DNA of 64,000 bases, from positions 62,001 through 126,000 of the forward strand of contig JABFQX010000008.1 in the NCBI GenBank assembly GCA_013141505.1, in the 5' to 3' direction. A program made the translations under genes and the position numbers. The stretch comes from Methyloglobulus sp. GTDB taxonomy: Bacteria > Pseudomonadota > Gammaproteobacteria > Methylococcales > Methylomonadaceae. The notes beneath the pieces were generated by a model, which searched no databases, had not been told where the DNA came from, and was given only the letters and a program-made list of their open reading frames with translations. Positions 1 to 8,716 of this stretch are shown here, one piece after another; within the stretch, counting starts at the first letter, position 1, and each line of letters opens with the position of its first letter.

Positions 1-230
1 AAACACCCGACATGTTTTCAGGACTGGTTTGGACAGGTGAAGAGAGTGTTAAATTAGGTGTTGTTGATGCCATGGGTAGCCAGGAATACGTTGCCAAAGA
101 AATCATCGGGGCAGAAAAGTTGGTCGATTTCACCCAACAAGAGCGATTGGTCGACCGCATTGCCGGCAAACTGGGCGCAACATTGGGTTCCGGTTTTAGT
201 AACATGATTCGAGGACTGTCATTACGTTAA
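1..230 (+). CDS. sppA: Signal peptide peptidase SppA (S49 family), C-terminal fragment
   Basis: The reading frame is open from the window edge and only the last 75 or so residues are visible. The segment around FSGLVWTGEESVKLGVVDA, followed by a glycine-rich tail, is the C-terminal signature of S49 signal peptide peptidases, which cleave remnant signal peptides in the inner membrane. In the family, the WTGxxAxxxGLVD-type motif lies after the catalytic serine and lysine, which would be upstream of the window. The annotation rests on this tail alone. A SohB-like S49 paralogue is possible but less likely. The gene ends 113 bases before the next start, on the same strand. Confidence 0.8.
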   Translation, partial: TPDMFSGLVWTGEESVKLGVVDAMGSQEYVAKEIIGAEKLVDFTQQERLVDRIAGKLGATLGSGFSNMIRGLSLR

Positions 231-343
231 ATTCAGCGTATATTCAGCCCACTGCGATATACTAAAAGCCCTGATTTAATTATTAACCAACGACTAAAAA
301 TTAATCTGGTGATAAACATAGACTGACTTCAGCAGTACCGATT

Positions 344-604
344 ATGCCATTATTGATTAAAAACTTAGCCTTCACTCTGATTACCTTATCCGGCATGTGC
401 TATGCGGATGGCAATATCGACATCGCACGGCTTAGCCTTGATGAAGCCACACGAAAAATTCTCCATGATGAGAAAAAACGAGTATTAGGCGCTACGACGG
501 TCATCATTGATGGTCGCGAAGTCCATGTCATCAAAGTCTTAACTCCCGACGGACGCATCCGGCATTATAAAATCGACGCAGAAACCGGATCGATAACGGG
601 CTGA
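344..604 (+). CDS. Small periplasmic PepSY-domain protein
   Basis: This is an 86-residue protein. A hydrophobic signal peptide covers about residues 1-21, with probable cleavage after Cys-Tyr-Ala. A single PepSY-like unit follows: LSLDEATRKIL, then a beta-rich stretch ending HYKIDAETGSITG. PepSY units occur in periplasmic proteins next to PhoPQ-like systems and are thought to modulate proteases or sensors. The gene lies 23 bases upstream of the response regulator on the same strand, so the three genes probably form one operon. Its likely role is as an accessory or output protein of that two-component system. That role is inferred from context; no catalytic residues are visible. Confidence 0.75.
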   Translation: MPLLIKNLAFTLITLSGMCYADGNIDIARLSLDEATRKILHDEKKRVLGATTVIIDGREVHVIKVLTPDGRIRHYKIDAETGSITG

Positions 605-627
605 CGGATTTTCATATAGGAAAAACT

Positions 628-1299
628 ATGCGTATTCTTGTTGTCGAAGACGAATCCATCCTTTGTAAACAAATTCACGACTACCTCGAAGAAAAAGGCT
701 TTGCGGTTGATACTGCCCATACCGGTAAAGATGGCTATTACATGGGCAAAGAATATCCGATTGATGCCGCCGTCATTGATATTGGTTTGCCTGATTTCTC
801 AGGTATAGAACTTATCAAGCGACTGCGAAAAGACAACATAACCATCCCGATCCTTATCCTGACTGCCCGCAGCCGTTGGCAAGAAAAAGTGGAAGGTTTG
901 GAGGCTGGTGCTGACGATTACCTGATCAAACCTTTTCATTATGAAGAACTGCTGGCGCGTATCAATGCCCTCATCCGCCGGTCGGTGGGCAAAGCACAAC
1001 CCATCTTGAGCCATGATAATATCGAACTGAACACGGTCACACAGGAAGTGCTGGTATCCGGTGTTAAACTTGACTTAACAGCTTACGAATATAAAGTATT
1101 GGAATACTTGATGTTTCGTAGAGGTGAGTTAATCTCAAAAAGCGTTTTAACGGCACATATCTATGATGAGGAGTTCGACCGGGACAGCAATGTCATCGAA
1201 GTGTTCATTGGTCGATTACGCAAAAAACTGGATCCTGATGGCTCCCGTAAACCAATAGAAACCTTGCGTGGACGGGGTTATCGGATACCGCACATTTGA
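628..1299 (+). CDS. OmpR/PhoP-family response regulator
   Basis: This is a 223-residue two-domain regulator. The receiver covers residues 1-115 with the acidic pocket Glu7/Asp8, phospho-acceptor Asp51 (VIDIGLPD), switch Thr79 and Lys101 (LIKPF). The winged-helix DNA-binding domain covers about 125-223 and ends in the typical RGRGYRIP segment. An AGGA ribosome binding site precedes the ATG. It is followed after 37 bases by its cognate histidine kinase and preceded by a PepSY protein, an arrangement common for PhoP/QseB-like systems that respond to cations or envelope stress. The signal sensed cannot be read from the sequence, and the phoP or qseB name is not certain. Confidence 0.93.
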   Translation: MRILVVEDESILCKQIHDYLEEKGFAVDTAHTGKDGYYMGKEYPIDAAVIDIGLPDFSGIELIKRLRKDNITIPILILTARSRWQEKVEGLEAGADDYLIKPFHYEELLARINALIRRSVGKAQPILSHDNIELNTVTQEVLVSGVKLDLTAYEYKVLEYLMFRRGELISKSVLTAHIYDEEFDRDSNVIEVFIGRLRKKLDPDGSRKPIETLRGRGYRIPHI

Positions 1300-1336
1300 G
1301 TGTCGCATTGCCTTTTAACGGGAGCAAATACCGCAC

Positions 1337-2683
1337 GTGCAAACAAAGTCGTTAAGTTTCCGCTTATTAGCCACTGAAGGTATTGTGCTGGTGGCATTTT
1401 TTGCCCTGGTTTCTGTTGTGCTGGAGCAAAGTTTTCGGGAGAGTGCCGTCCAGGCGCTTAAAGAACGCCTACAAATCCAGATTTATTCATTGCTTTCCAC
1501 TGCCGAATTGAAAAATACCGGTGAGCTATCGATTCCGCCTACCCTGCCCGAACCGCGCTTCGCCAACCCTGGTTCAGGGCTTTACGCGTTTATCCAAGAA
1601 CCCAATAAGAATCTGGCCTGGCGTTCGCCCTCGTCAATAGGGCTTGATGTGCCGGTGCCACCGCAAAAATTAGGCGCAGGCAATAACTATTTTTTATTTG
1701 ATAATCGTGGTCGTTATTTCCTTCATTCCGATATCATCTGGCAAAACATGACAGGTATTGAGCGCGAATATATTTTCACCGTGGCGGAAGATGCCGAATT
1801 CGTCAACAACCAGCAAGACAAGTTTAAAACCAGCCTGCGCTCTTTACTGGCTATCATCGGCATCATACTGATATTTCTGCAATTTGCGCTGTTACGTTGG
1901 TGTCTTAAACCGCTTCGGATTATCGCCAAAGATCTTAATGACATAGATCTGGGAAAAAAGACTTTATTGGATGGTGAATATTCAACCGAGCTACAGGGAC
2001 TTGCCGGGAATTTAAATGCGTTTATTACCCACGAACGGGCGCACCTGGAACGCTATCGAAATACTCTGGCAGATTTGGCACATAGCCTTAAAACGCCGCT
2101 GGCAATTTTGCGTGGTTACACGGAATCTTTCAGCGCGAACAAAGAGGCCGTGCAAGAACAAATTTCCAGGATGAATGAAATCGTCGAATATCAGTTGCAA
2201 AGGGCTGCTGCCAAAGGCGAACAAAATTCCAGTAAAAGTATCGAATTGCCCCTATTTATCAACAAACTCAGCACGTCACTCAATAAGGTCTACATAGACA
2301 AAGCCATCGACTTCGATACCAACATACCTGACCCTTGCCAGATTTATTTTGAAGAAGGTGATCTCTATGAAATAGCAGGCAACCTGATGGACAACGCCTG
2401 CAAATGGTGCAAAAAATCCGTTAAAGTCACCGTCACCCAGAATCCGCGCAAAGATCGACGAAATTATTCGTTGCTCATCCAGATTGACGACGACGGCCCC
2501 GGCATCCCTGACAGCAAACTTAATGACATCCTGAAACGCGGCGTACGCGCCGATGAAAACATCCACGGTCATGGTATTGGCATGACCGTGGTATATGACC
2601 TCATCAGTATTTTGGGCGGCAAGCTGGAAGGCAGCCGCAGTTTAACTTTAGGCGGGATGTGCTGGCGGGTTTACTTACCGTAA
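1337..2683 (+). CDS. Sensor histidine kinase, PhoQ-like
   Basis: This is a 448-residue inner-membrane kinase partnered with the upstream response regulator. Transmembrane segments lie at about 12-30 and 168-188 and flank a periplasmic sensor domain of about 137 residues. A HAMP-like linker follows, then the H-box with phospho-accepting His249 (LAHSLKTPLAILRG), the N-box (NLMDNACKW, Asn353), the G1 box DDDGPGIPD at about 384 and the G2 box GHGIGMTV at about 411. The start codon is GTG, preceded by an appropriately spaced GGGAGC. The H-box and N-box most resemble PhoQ-type kinases. The stop falls 11 bases short of the convergent slyD end. Confidence 0.92.
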   Translation: MQTKSLSFRLLATEGIVLVAFFALVSVVLEQSFRESAVQALKERLQIQIYSLLSTAELKNTGELSIPPTLPEPRFANPGSGLYAFIQEPNKNLAWRSPSSIGLDVPVPPQKLGAGNNYFLFDNRGRYFLHSDIIWQNMTGIEREYIFTVAEDAEFVNNQQDKFKTSLRSLLAIIGIILIFLQFALLRWCLKPLRIIAKDLNDIDLGKKTLLDGEYSTELQGLAGNLNAFITHERAHLERYRNTLADLAHSLKTPLAILRGYTESFSANKEAVQEQISRMNEIVEYQLQRAAAKGEQNSSKSIELPLFINKLSTSLNKVYIDKAIDFDTNIPDPCQIYFEEGDLYEIAGNLMDNACKWCKKSVKVTVTQNPRKDRRNYSLLIQIDDDGPGIPDSKLNDILKRGVRADENIHGHGIGMTVVYDLISILGGKLEGSRSLTLGGMCWRVYLP

Positions 2684-2694
2684 AAATATGCTGC

Positions 2695-3174
2695 TTAGTG
2701 ATGACATCCAGCGCCATGAATATGTCCGTGCGCGGCTTCATCTTTAGTGGCCGGCCTCACAGCAACGACTTCTACATCAAAGTTTAACGCCTGTCCTGCC
2801 ATGGGGTGGTTGCCGTCTATGGTAATATCATTGCCATCAATTTTAGTGATGGTGATTACCCCAGAACCGGTGTTCACATCGGCATGAAATTGCATGCCCA
2901 CTTCCAACGTGTCGATTCCGTCAAACATTTCTTTCGATACGACCTGAACCATCTCATCACTCAGTTCACCGTAAGCGTCGATAGGTTCGATTCGGACATT
3001 AAACTTATCGCCCACTTTTTTATCATTCAGCGCCTTTTCCAGCCCGGAAATAATATTGCCTTTGCCATGCAAATACACTAATGGCTCTTCCCCCACCGTT
3101 GAGTCAATTTCCGCGCCAGTATCATCAGTCAAGGTATAGTGAATTGAAACGGCTGTGTTATCGGTTACTTGCAT
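2695..3174 (-). CDS. slyD: FKBP-type peptidyl-prolyl isomerase SlyD
   Basis: This is a 159-residue cytoplasmic isomerase and chaperone. The N-terminal FKBP part (VSIHYTLTDDTGAEIDST, then GEEPLVYLHGKGNIISGLEKAL) is interrupted by the insert-in-flap chaperone domain (residues ~70-125). The tail is short and rich in histidine (HGHIHGAGCHH). In the family this tail binds nickel and supplies hydrogenase maturation or metal homeostasis. Here it is much shorter than in E. coli, so metal capacity is probably small. The gene is convergent with the sensor kinase gene and monocistronic. Confidence 0.93.
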   Translation of the reverse strand: MQVTDNTAVSIHYTLTDDTGAEIDSTVGEEPLVYLHGKGNIISGLEKALNDKKVGDKFNVRIEPIDAYGELSDEMVQVVSKEMFDGIDTLEVGMQFHADVNTGSGVITITKIDGNDITIDGNHPMAGQALNFDVEVVAVRPATKDEAAHGHIHGAGCHH

Positions 3175-3267
3175 GGTAAGACCTGTCTATTTATATAAAA
3201 TCGCAATGATAGCGTTTTGGCTGTGTTTTGTCTTAGTTTTTAATAAAAAATAGTTTTAAAACCAGCG

Positions 3268-4926
3268 TTATTGGTATTGTTGCAAATAATCAACCAGCAC
3301 ATCAGCCATCGGCCTTCCGTCTGCCACTTGCTTAACCGCTGCCCAACTGGAGACAGCATAGGTTTTATTTTTATTTAACAACTCGCCGTTATTTAAGCGC
3401 ATTTGTGTGATTCGTTCGCCTATTTCCGCATTCGGGTCGCAGTGAAAAGTCATCCCCCCTACCCTGACCATATCGCCGCCTTGCTGATAGTAAGGATCAG
3501 TATTGAATAAATTATCTGCCGCATCTTCCAGGATGGCTTTAATTTTAGTGCCAGTCAGATTACGACGTTGAGTGTTGGGATAACTTATTGCCGTGTGGTT
3601 CATCACGTCTTCGTAGGTGATTTGCTGTCCGGGCAATACCGTTGTACCCCAGCGAAAACCGGGCGACAAAGCGATTTCCGAATCATTAATTTTAAGTAAA
3701 GCATCCAATAATAGTTGGTCGAATGTACCGCAATAGGTGTCGCGCCGATACAATAATTTATCGGCAACTCCGAGCGGTTGCTGCAGTTTGGTTAGATACG
3801 GCTTTCTAAGCTCGGTGATTAGCCGCTGCATTCCAGGATCGGGTTCTAGTAGGTTGGTAAATACTGGCAATAATCTATAACGCACATCACGTACGCGGTT
3901 TTGCTTAATATCCAAATCCAGGACACCCAAGAACTTGCCATGACTACCAGCATTGGTCACACAGGTTTTACCACCGCTATTTTTTATCCAGATCGGTTTT
4001 GGGATGGCATCATGGGTATGCCCGCCTAAAATCACGTCTATTCCTGACATCTTACCCGCCAGTTTTAGGTCAATATCCATACCATTGTGAGACAGAAGGA
4101 TGATGGCATCAGCGCTCTTTTTTTGCCGGATGTCATCAACGGTCTTTTGCAAGCGTTGTTCCTGTATGCCAAATTGCCAGTCGGGTATTAGATAGCTTGG
4201 GTTGGCAATGGGGGTGTAAGGATAAGCCTGCCCGATTATGGCAATGCGGATATTGTTGAATTCCTTGATTATATAAGGCTTGAATACCGTACTTGTTTCT
4301 GCGCCGGAAGTAAATTGGGTTTCTTCATCAAGGGATACGTTCTGGGCAACAAAGTCGCCTTTGAATTGCTGAATATTTTTTATAACCTGTGCGCTTCCAT
4401 AGGTAAATTCCCAATGCCCAGTCATCACATTGACACCCAGAAGATTGCACGCCGCCAACATATCAGCGCCCTGCGTCCATAATGATGTCGCCGAACCCTG
4501 CCAGGTATCGCCGCCATCCAGAAGAAGACAGTTGCCGTGTGAACTGGACTGTTTAATTTGCTTGATTAAAGTCGCCAAATACGCAAAGCCACCCATTCTG
4601 CCATAGACTTTTGCCGCTTCAGGAAAGTCAAGATGGGTAAATGCATAAGCCTCTTTCGACCCTGGCTTGATACCGAAAAAACGCAGAAACTCCATTCCTG
4701 TCAAATGCGGTGCATAACCAATCAATCCATTTGCCGCTATGTTGGTTGAAGGTTCCCGATAATACACAGGCAAAAGTTGGGCATGGCAATCGGTCATATG
4801 TAGCAACGTGGCATTGCCGAAATCAGCTGCCGGATACAGTATTTCAGGAATTGAAGACAAGCAGGATGACAGCGCTGGTGCTAGCCCAGCTAATCCCAAA
4901 TAGTGTAGAAAATGACGGCGTTTCAT
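3268..4926 (-). CDS. soxB: Thiosulfohydrolase SoxB
   Basis: This 552-residue member of the calcineurin-like/5'-nucleotidase fold has the hallmarks of SoxB: HMTDCHAQLLP (residues 44-53), GGDTWQGS (138-145), the SoxB-specific GHWEFTYG (170-177, where nucleotidases have GNHEFD) and GGHTHD near 301. SoxB hydrolyses sulfate from the SoxY-bound thiosulfate adduct in the periplasm. The N-terminus has a twin-arginine start (KRRHFL) and an LSSC sequence ending at Cys22, so the product may be a Tat-exported lipoprotein. No soxXYZACD gene is adjacent. The carrier and cytochrome must be encoded elsewhere, or the enzyme has another role. Confidence 0.93.
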   Translation of the reverse strand: MKRRHFLHYLGLAGLAPALSSCLSSIPEILYPAADFGNATLLHMTDCHAQLLPVYYREPSTNIAANGLIGYAPHLTGMEFLRFFGIKPGSKEAYAFTHLDFPEAAKVYGRMGGFAYLATLIKQIKQSSSHGNCLLLDGGDTWQGSATSLWTQGADMLAACNLLGVNVMTGHWEFTYGSAQVIKNIQQFKGDFVAQNVSLDEETQFTSGAETSTVFKPYIIKEFNNIRIAIIGQAYPYTPIANPSYLIPDWQFGIQEQRLQKTVDDIRQKKSADAIILLSHNGMDIDLKLAGKMSGIDVILGGHTHDAIPKPIWIKNSGGKTCVTNAGSHGKFLGVLDLDIKQNRVRDVRYRLLPVFTNLLEPDPGMQRLITELRKPYLTKLQQPLGVADKLLYRRDTYCGTFDQLLLDALLKINDSEIALSPGFRWGTTVLPGQQITYEDVMNHTAISYPNTQRRNLTGTKIKAILEDAADNLFNTDPYYQQGGDMVRVGGMTFHCDPNAEIGERITQMRLNNGELLNKNKTYAVSSWAAVKQVADGRPMADVLVDYLQQYQ

Positions 4927-4959
4927 TATTTATGATGCCTCTTCAACAACCGATTAGCG

Positions 4960-4981
4960 GATCACTATTCAATAAGTGATC
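4960..4981. repeat. Small inverted repeat upstream of soxB
   Basis: GATCACT and AGTGATC are separated by 8 bases, about 34 bases upstream of the soxB start. It could be an operator for soxB or a hairpin in its leader. There is no independent support. Confidence 0.35.
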
Positions 4982-5073
4982 GGTAATTTATTTTAAAACG
5001 GGGTATTACGAGCGTGGTTATTCTAGCTCATTAACAAGCCAGATACACTTTGTGCGGCTTTTTTGATGATAAC

Positions 5074-5102
5074 ACCGCACATCAACAGTTGAAGTGTGCG
5101 GT
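5074..5102 (-). terminator. Probable terminator after the tandem OmpA gene
   Basis: An 8-base perfect stem (ACCGCACA/TGTGCGGT) with a further inner pairing lies about 19 bases past the stop of the minus-strand OmpA gene. The following U-tract is weak and displaced, so termination efficiency is uncertain. Confidence 0.45.
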
Positions 5103-5120
5103 AATTAAGAAGCGGTTTAT

Positions 5121-6536
5121 CTATCGAATTTCATCCAATCCGGTATCAGTCATTTTTGATTTAATGTCATAAGGCAAATTGATATTCTCAGATTGTTTGT
5201 CATCTTGATTATCGACAACTGACCCGGAGTCGGTTCTCACAACTTTGTTTATGCTAGCATTGGCAAGAGGACGATTACTGTACCCAGTTTTGACGAAGCC
5301 AGCTTTAGTGAAGCGCTTAGCGCGACGCGAAGAAACTTCATGGGCCAGCGCCGGAAGATTGAACGCCACATCGGTCGCAGACGGATGGCTGACAATAACA
5401 TCAACACGTCGTGATGCCCAGCCATCGCTATTGGGTTGCCCTCTTTTGCTGCCGAATGACAGCACAGCTACGCCTCGCGCTGCCAGATACTTAGCAACCG
5501 TAAGCGCCCTCTGTTTGCCAAGTTTATTATTGTATTCGCTATAGCCTTTTGAATCGGTATAACCCAAGACTGTGAGTTCTGCATTTTCAGGAAGTTGTCT
5601 TATGAACGAATCCAGGCGATCCCTGTGGGCAAGTGCCAGGGTAGAACTGTCAATCGGGAAATGAACGACACCTGTGACAGTTTGCTTATTTGTCTTACTT
5701 GCTTGGGCTTTACGAGGCGTTTCAGCCTGTGCCGTTGGTTGCGGCTTATGGGTAGGCGTGTTAGTGGGCAGGTTTTTTTGTGAGCCTAAGGTGCCTGCCG
5801 TTTCTGTAGGAATGATTTTTTGAGAATTGGTATTGGGCAGACTTGCTTGGTCTTGATTCTGGATTTTGCTATTTTCAGCTAGCTTTTGGATCGCCGGCGG
5901 CAATGTAATCGCTAATTTTTCGGGCGACGAGTGGTTTACTACGATATCGACCCGACGAGCTTCCCAACCCTTACGGCTCACCAAAGCACCTTTACTGCCT
6001 ATCGATTTAACCGTTACCCCGCGCCAAGCAAGGTATTTGGCGACCATCTGCGCCCGCTTCTTACCCAGCTTGAGGTTATAACCTGGATTACCATTTGAAT
6101 CGGTATGGCCTACGACAATTATTTCAGCATTCTTGGGTAATTGCCCAACAAAAGAATCAAGACGATCTTGATGCGTCATCGCAAGTGCTGAGCTATCAAA
6201 CGCAAAATGGACAACGCCTTTGAAAATCTGCTTGTTTTTGAGTGCTTTTCCTGTATCTGCTTTCCCTACTTCGATAGGCTTGGACATTGGCATCTCCGGT
6301 GCTGTAGGCTTTTGAATACTTGCCAAGGCAGCTTTTGCATAGCTGCCGCTTTGCGAAATAGCATGTTCTTTATCAGGTAAATTCATACAACCGACACCGC
6401 TTAATGCTGTTGCGGCAAGGGTTCCGCGAATGACTTTTTTTACATTTTTGACACGTCGAGTCTTTTTCATTTCCTCGTAATCAATTAATGCAGCAAATAC
6501 CACCGCCCTAATTTCGTTTATTTCTTCTGGTGTCAT
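5121..6536 (-). CDS. Envelope protein with two tandem OmpA-like domains
   Basis: This protein of about 471 residues was chosen to start at an ATG lying 9 bases after an AGAGG site; a GTG two codons earlier is also open. A short cytoplasmic-like N-terminus precedes a hydrophobic stretch near residues 38-52, which may anchor it in the membrane. Two OmpA C-terminal peptidoglycan-binding modules follow, at about 105-210 and 290-395. They start VVHFAFDSSALAMTHQDRLDSF-like and VVHFPIDSSTLALAHRDRLDSF-like and end in WEARRVDIVV and WASRRVDVIV. The copies are clearly an internal duplication and are joined by a Pro/Thr/Gln-rich linker. The gene lies downstream of the amyloid cluster on the same strand but 228 bases away. 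A cell-wall anchoring role is inferred. Confidence 0.8.
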   Translation of the reverse strand: MTPEEINEIRAVVFAALIDYEEMKKTRRVKNVKKVIRGTLAATALSGVGCMNLPDKEHAISQSGSYAKAALASIQKPTAPEMPMSKPIEVGKADTGKALKNKQIFKGVVHFAFDSSALAMTHQDRLDSFVGQLPKNAEIIVVGHTDSNGNPGYNLKLGKKRAQMVAKYLAWRGVTVKSIGSKGALVSRKGWEARRVDIVVNHSSPEKLAITLPPAIQKLAENSKIQNQDQASLPNTNSQKIIPTETAGTLGSQKNLPTNTPTHKPQPTAQAETPRKAQASKTNKQTVTGVVHFPIDSSTLALAHRDRLDSFIRQLPENAELTVLGYTDSKGYSEYNNKLGKQRALTVAKYLAARGVAVLSFGSKRGQPNSDGWASRRVDVIVSHPSATDVAFNLPALAHEVSSRRAKRFTKAGFVKTGYSNRPLANASINKVVRTDSGSVVDNQDDKQSENINLPYDIKSKMTDTGLDEIR

Positions 6537-6763
6537 ATACACAAGCCTCTAGCTTCCGAGCAATATCATCGCGCTCAATTTTGTCTTAATATTGCGTCGT
6601 GTTGCAAAAATCACACTTAATTGATGATTGTTTTAAAACACGGGCAACTTGGCATTATAGCTATACCTAAAGGTATTGCTTATATATGCTTATATTACAG
6701 ATGAACAATGTCTTTGTAAACAAAGTAGCCTAATGGCCGAAAAACCCACAATGCAGGGTCATA

Positions 6764-8101
6764 TTAGAAATCGAACCCCATCGGCACCCGTAACGTCATC
6801 TGCACATCCGGTGCATCACGCGTGGCACCAATGGCAACGGCAAGGTTGGCGCTGGTTTTTTTGGCAAACACATAATTCAAGCCAAAGGTGAATTGACCGA
6901 TATCAACATCCGTACCTTGTTGGTTGATGCCATTAAATGAAGATTTGAAGTAAATACTGTGTGCATAAGACAGGCTGAATGAGGCTTTCTCGTTGTAAGC
7001 CAGACTCGTGCCAAAACTGAAGCCGATAGCGTCGCCTGGATCAACTTTACCGCCTGACGATGGTAAGGGGATATTACCACCACCATTAGGTTTAGGGACA
7101 ATCGACCCCGCCAAACTAGTGGTTTCAAGATTCCATAAATAACTGACGTTGCCATAAAACACGGCAGGATCAGTAGGGAAAATAGCCGTCAAACTGGGCT
7201 GAAGCGACCAAGATCCTGTGCCGGTATTTAGTTTGGTCGGCAAGTTATATCTCTTATTCATAGTCATATCGAAAGGGCTTGTCCCGGTATCGGTTTTGAC
7301 ACGCAGGTTACCAATCAGGAACGGCCAACCATGCTGCCCATCGGTAATTTGATAATGCCCCGCGAATTCTATATCGCCAATATCCAAGCCTCTGATGTTT
7401 AAAAAATCGTTATTAGCTGCAGGCTTATCAACAGGCCGTGCCTCTAAACTGTCTTCCCTGCGGACAAATGGAACCCTGGCTTCCAGCTCAATTCTGTCAG
7501 TCAGACCATAACGGGTTGTTAGGGCAACGGTCTCCGCCTCTCGTCTGGCATCCCTGACGTTAAATAAACCGAACAGAACCGGACCGACCGTAAAACCGGC
7601 AATATTCACACGCTGCGATTTGGTATAGGAATATTGCACCGTAGGTTCAACAACAAATCGACCTTTGGGTGTCTGTACACCACCAACATCCGCAGAGACG
7701 CGAGGAATTTCTGGCGGCTTGGTATCTTTAGGCATTTCTTTGAGCCTTTGTTTGCCACTAGACGCTTGGGGTTGCTGTTGAGATGAGTTTGCCGCAGCCT
7801 GAGAGGGCTGATCCGTTGACAAAGATGATACCGATTTATTATTTTTACGGTTTTTGGACATGATCTTACTTGAAGCCGGAACGACCTGTTCATCACTCAT
7901 GGTATCAAGCCGATACTGCAATTCCAGTAATTGCCGATTTTGTGCATCCAGCATTTTTTGCTGGTCTTTTAGCTGTTTACTTTGTTGCGCCAATAATTTT
8001 TCAAACTTCTTGGCATCACTACGTTCTGAACCGACCGCATCCTGATTTATTGTCAGGATAACTATTAAACTCAAGAAGATACCCAGATAAAATTTACGCA
8101 T
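6764..8101 (-). CDS. FapF-like outer-membrane amyloid exporter
   Basis: This protein of about 445 residues was chosen to start at the ATG that follows AGGGTG by 8 bases; a GTG three codons upstream is open. A signal peptide (residues ~1-25) is followed by a coiled coil (~30-70, KKFEKLLAQQSKQLKDQQ and following), a low-complexity linker of about 80 residues, then a C-terminal beta-rich domain of about 300 residues that ends in phenylalanine (VPMGFDF), as outer-membrane barrels do. Coiled coil plus linker plus barrel is the architecture of FapF, the trimeric pore that secretes Pseudomonas Fap amyloid subunits. The adjacent C39 peptidase and the N/Q-rich secreted proteins support the assignment. 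It is the last gene of the cluster. Confidence 0.75.
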   Translation of the reverse strand: MRKFYLGIFLSLIVILTINQDAVGSERSDAKKFEKLLAQQSKQLKDQQKMLDAQNRQLLELQYRLDTMSDEQVVPASSKIMSKNRKNNKSVSSLSTDQPSQAAANSSQQQPQASSGKQRLKEMPKDTKPPEIPRVSADVGGVQTPKGRFVVEPTVQYSYTKSQRVNIAGFTVGPVLFGLFNVRDARREAETVALTTRYGLTDRIELEARVPFVRREDSLEARPVDKPAANNDFLNIRGLDIGDIEFAGHYQITDGQHGWPFLIGNLRVKTDTGTSPFDMTMNKRYNLPTKLNTGTGSWSLQPSLTAIFPTDPAVFYGNVSYLWNLETTSLAGSIVPKPNGGGNIPLPSSGGKVDPGDAIGFSFGTSLAYNEKASFSLSYAHSIYFKSSFNGINQQGTDVDIGQFTFGLNYVFAKKTSANLAVAIGATRDAPDVQMTLRVPMGFDF

Positions 8102-8199
8102 AGCAGACACCCTGTTCTTTATAATTAATTCCTGTTAACCTAAGTTCCCCCTTAGGTCTCACGCTTTTTGGCACTTTGAGAATGCGGAAAGATTTACTG

Positions 8200-8706
8200 T
8201 CATTTTAATAATTGCATCTCCTGAGCAGATCTGATGTCATCAACATTCCGCATAGATTCTATGGAGTGATTGAAAAAATTGGTGGGTAAATTTTTCACCG
8301 CAACATCTAAAACCGTAAAGTTTGCTATGTGTTTGTTGTCGAGATTATTTTGGATGATGGTTTTAAGCCCACCGACTAATTGACTCAAGTCGCTCATGGG
8401 TATTTTTTGCAGATCGGCTACAGAGAGTGTATGTCCATTCACGCTGATGTTTTGGCCTAAATCCAAATTATTTTGGGACTGCAATACACCATCAATAAAT
8501 GTCGCCCTGCCTACGCCAATGTCTATTTTAATGCCGTCAGGTGTGATGAAACCGCCACGCATCTTGTCCAGCAAGGAATCATCAACGGCATATTTTTCCT
8601 CAAACTCTAGGGACTGAGAAGGCATCATGCCACTGCTTTGGGCAAAAACTGTACTGTTGGAACCCACCAAAAACAGGCATAAAAATAAATTGTTTAAGTG
8701 ACTCAT
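8200..8706 (-). CDS. Small secreted protein of the amyloid cluster
   Basis: This 168-residue protein starts at an ATG preceded by GGGAGA. Its signal peptide covers about residues 1-23. The mature part has a conserved-looking core, DKMRGGFITPDGIKIDIGVGRATFIDG, then a stretch of short beta repeats and a helical C-terminus. It sits between the C39 peptidase and the FapF-like porin, 11 bases after the peptidase stop. In Pseudomonas the accessory proteins FapA and FapE are encoded in such operons. Position and secretion suggest an analogous chaperone or minor-component role, but I cannot say which one it matches. Confidence 0.65.
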   Translation of the reverse strand: MSHLNNLFLCLFLVGSNSTVFAQSSGMMPSQSLEFEEKYAVDDSLLDKMRGGFITPDGIKIDIGVGRATFIDGVLQSQNNLDLGQNISVNGHTLSVADLQKIPMSDLSQLVGGLKTIIQNNLDNKHIANFTVLDVAVKNLPTNFFNHSIESMRNVDDIRSAQEMQLLK

Positions 8707-8716
8707 GTTTGTCTCC

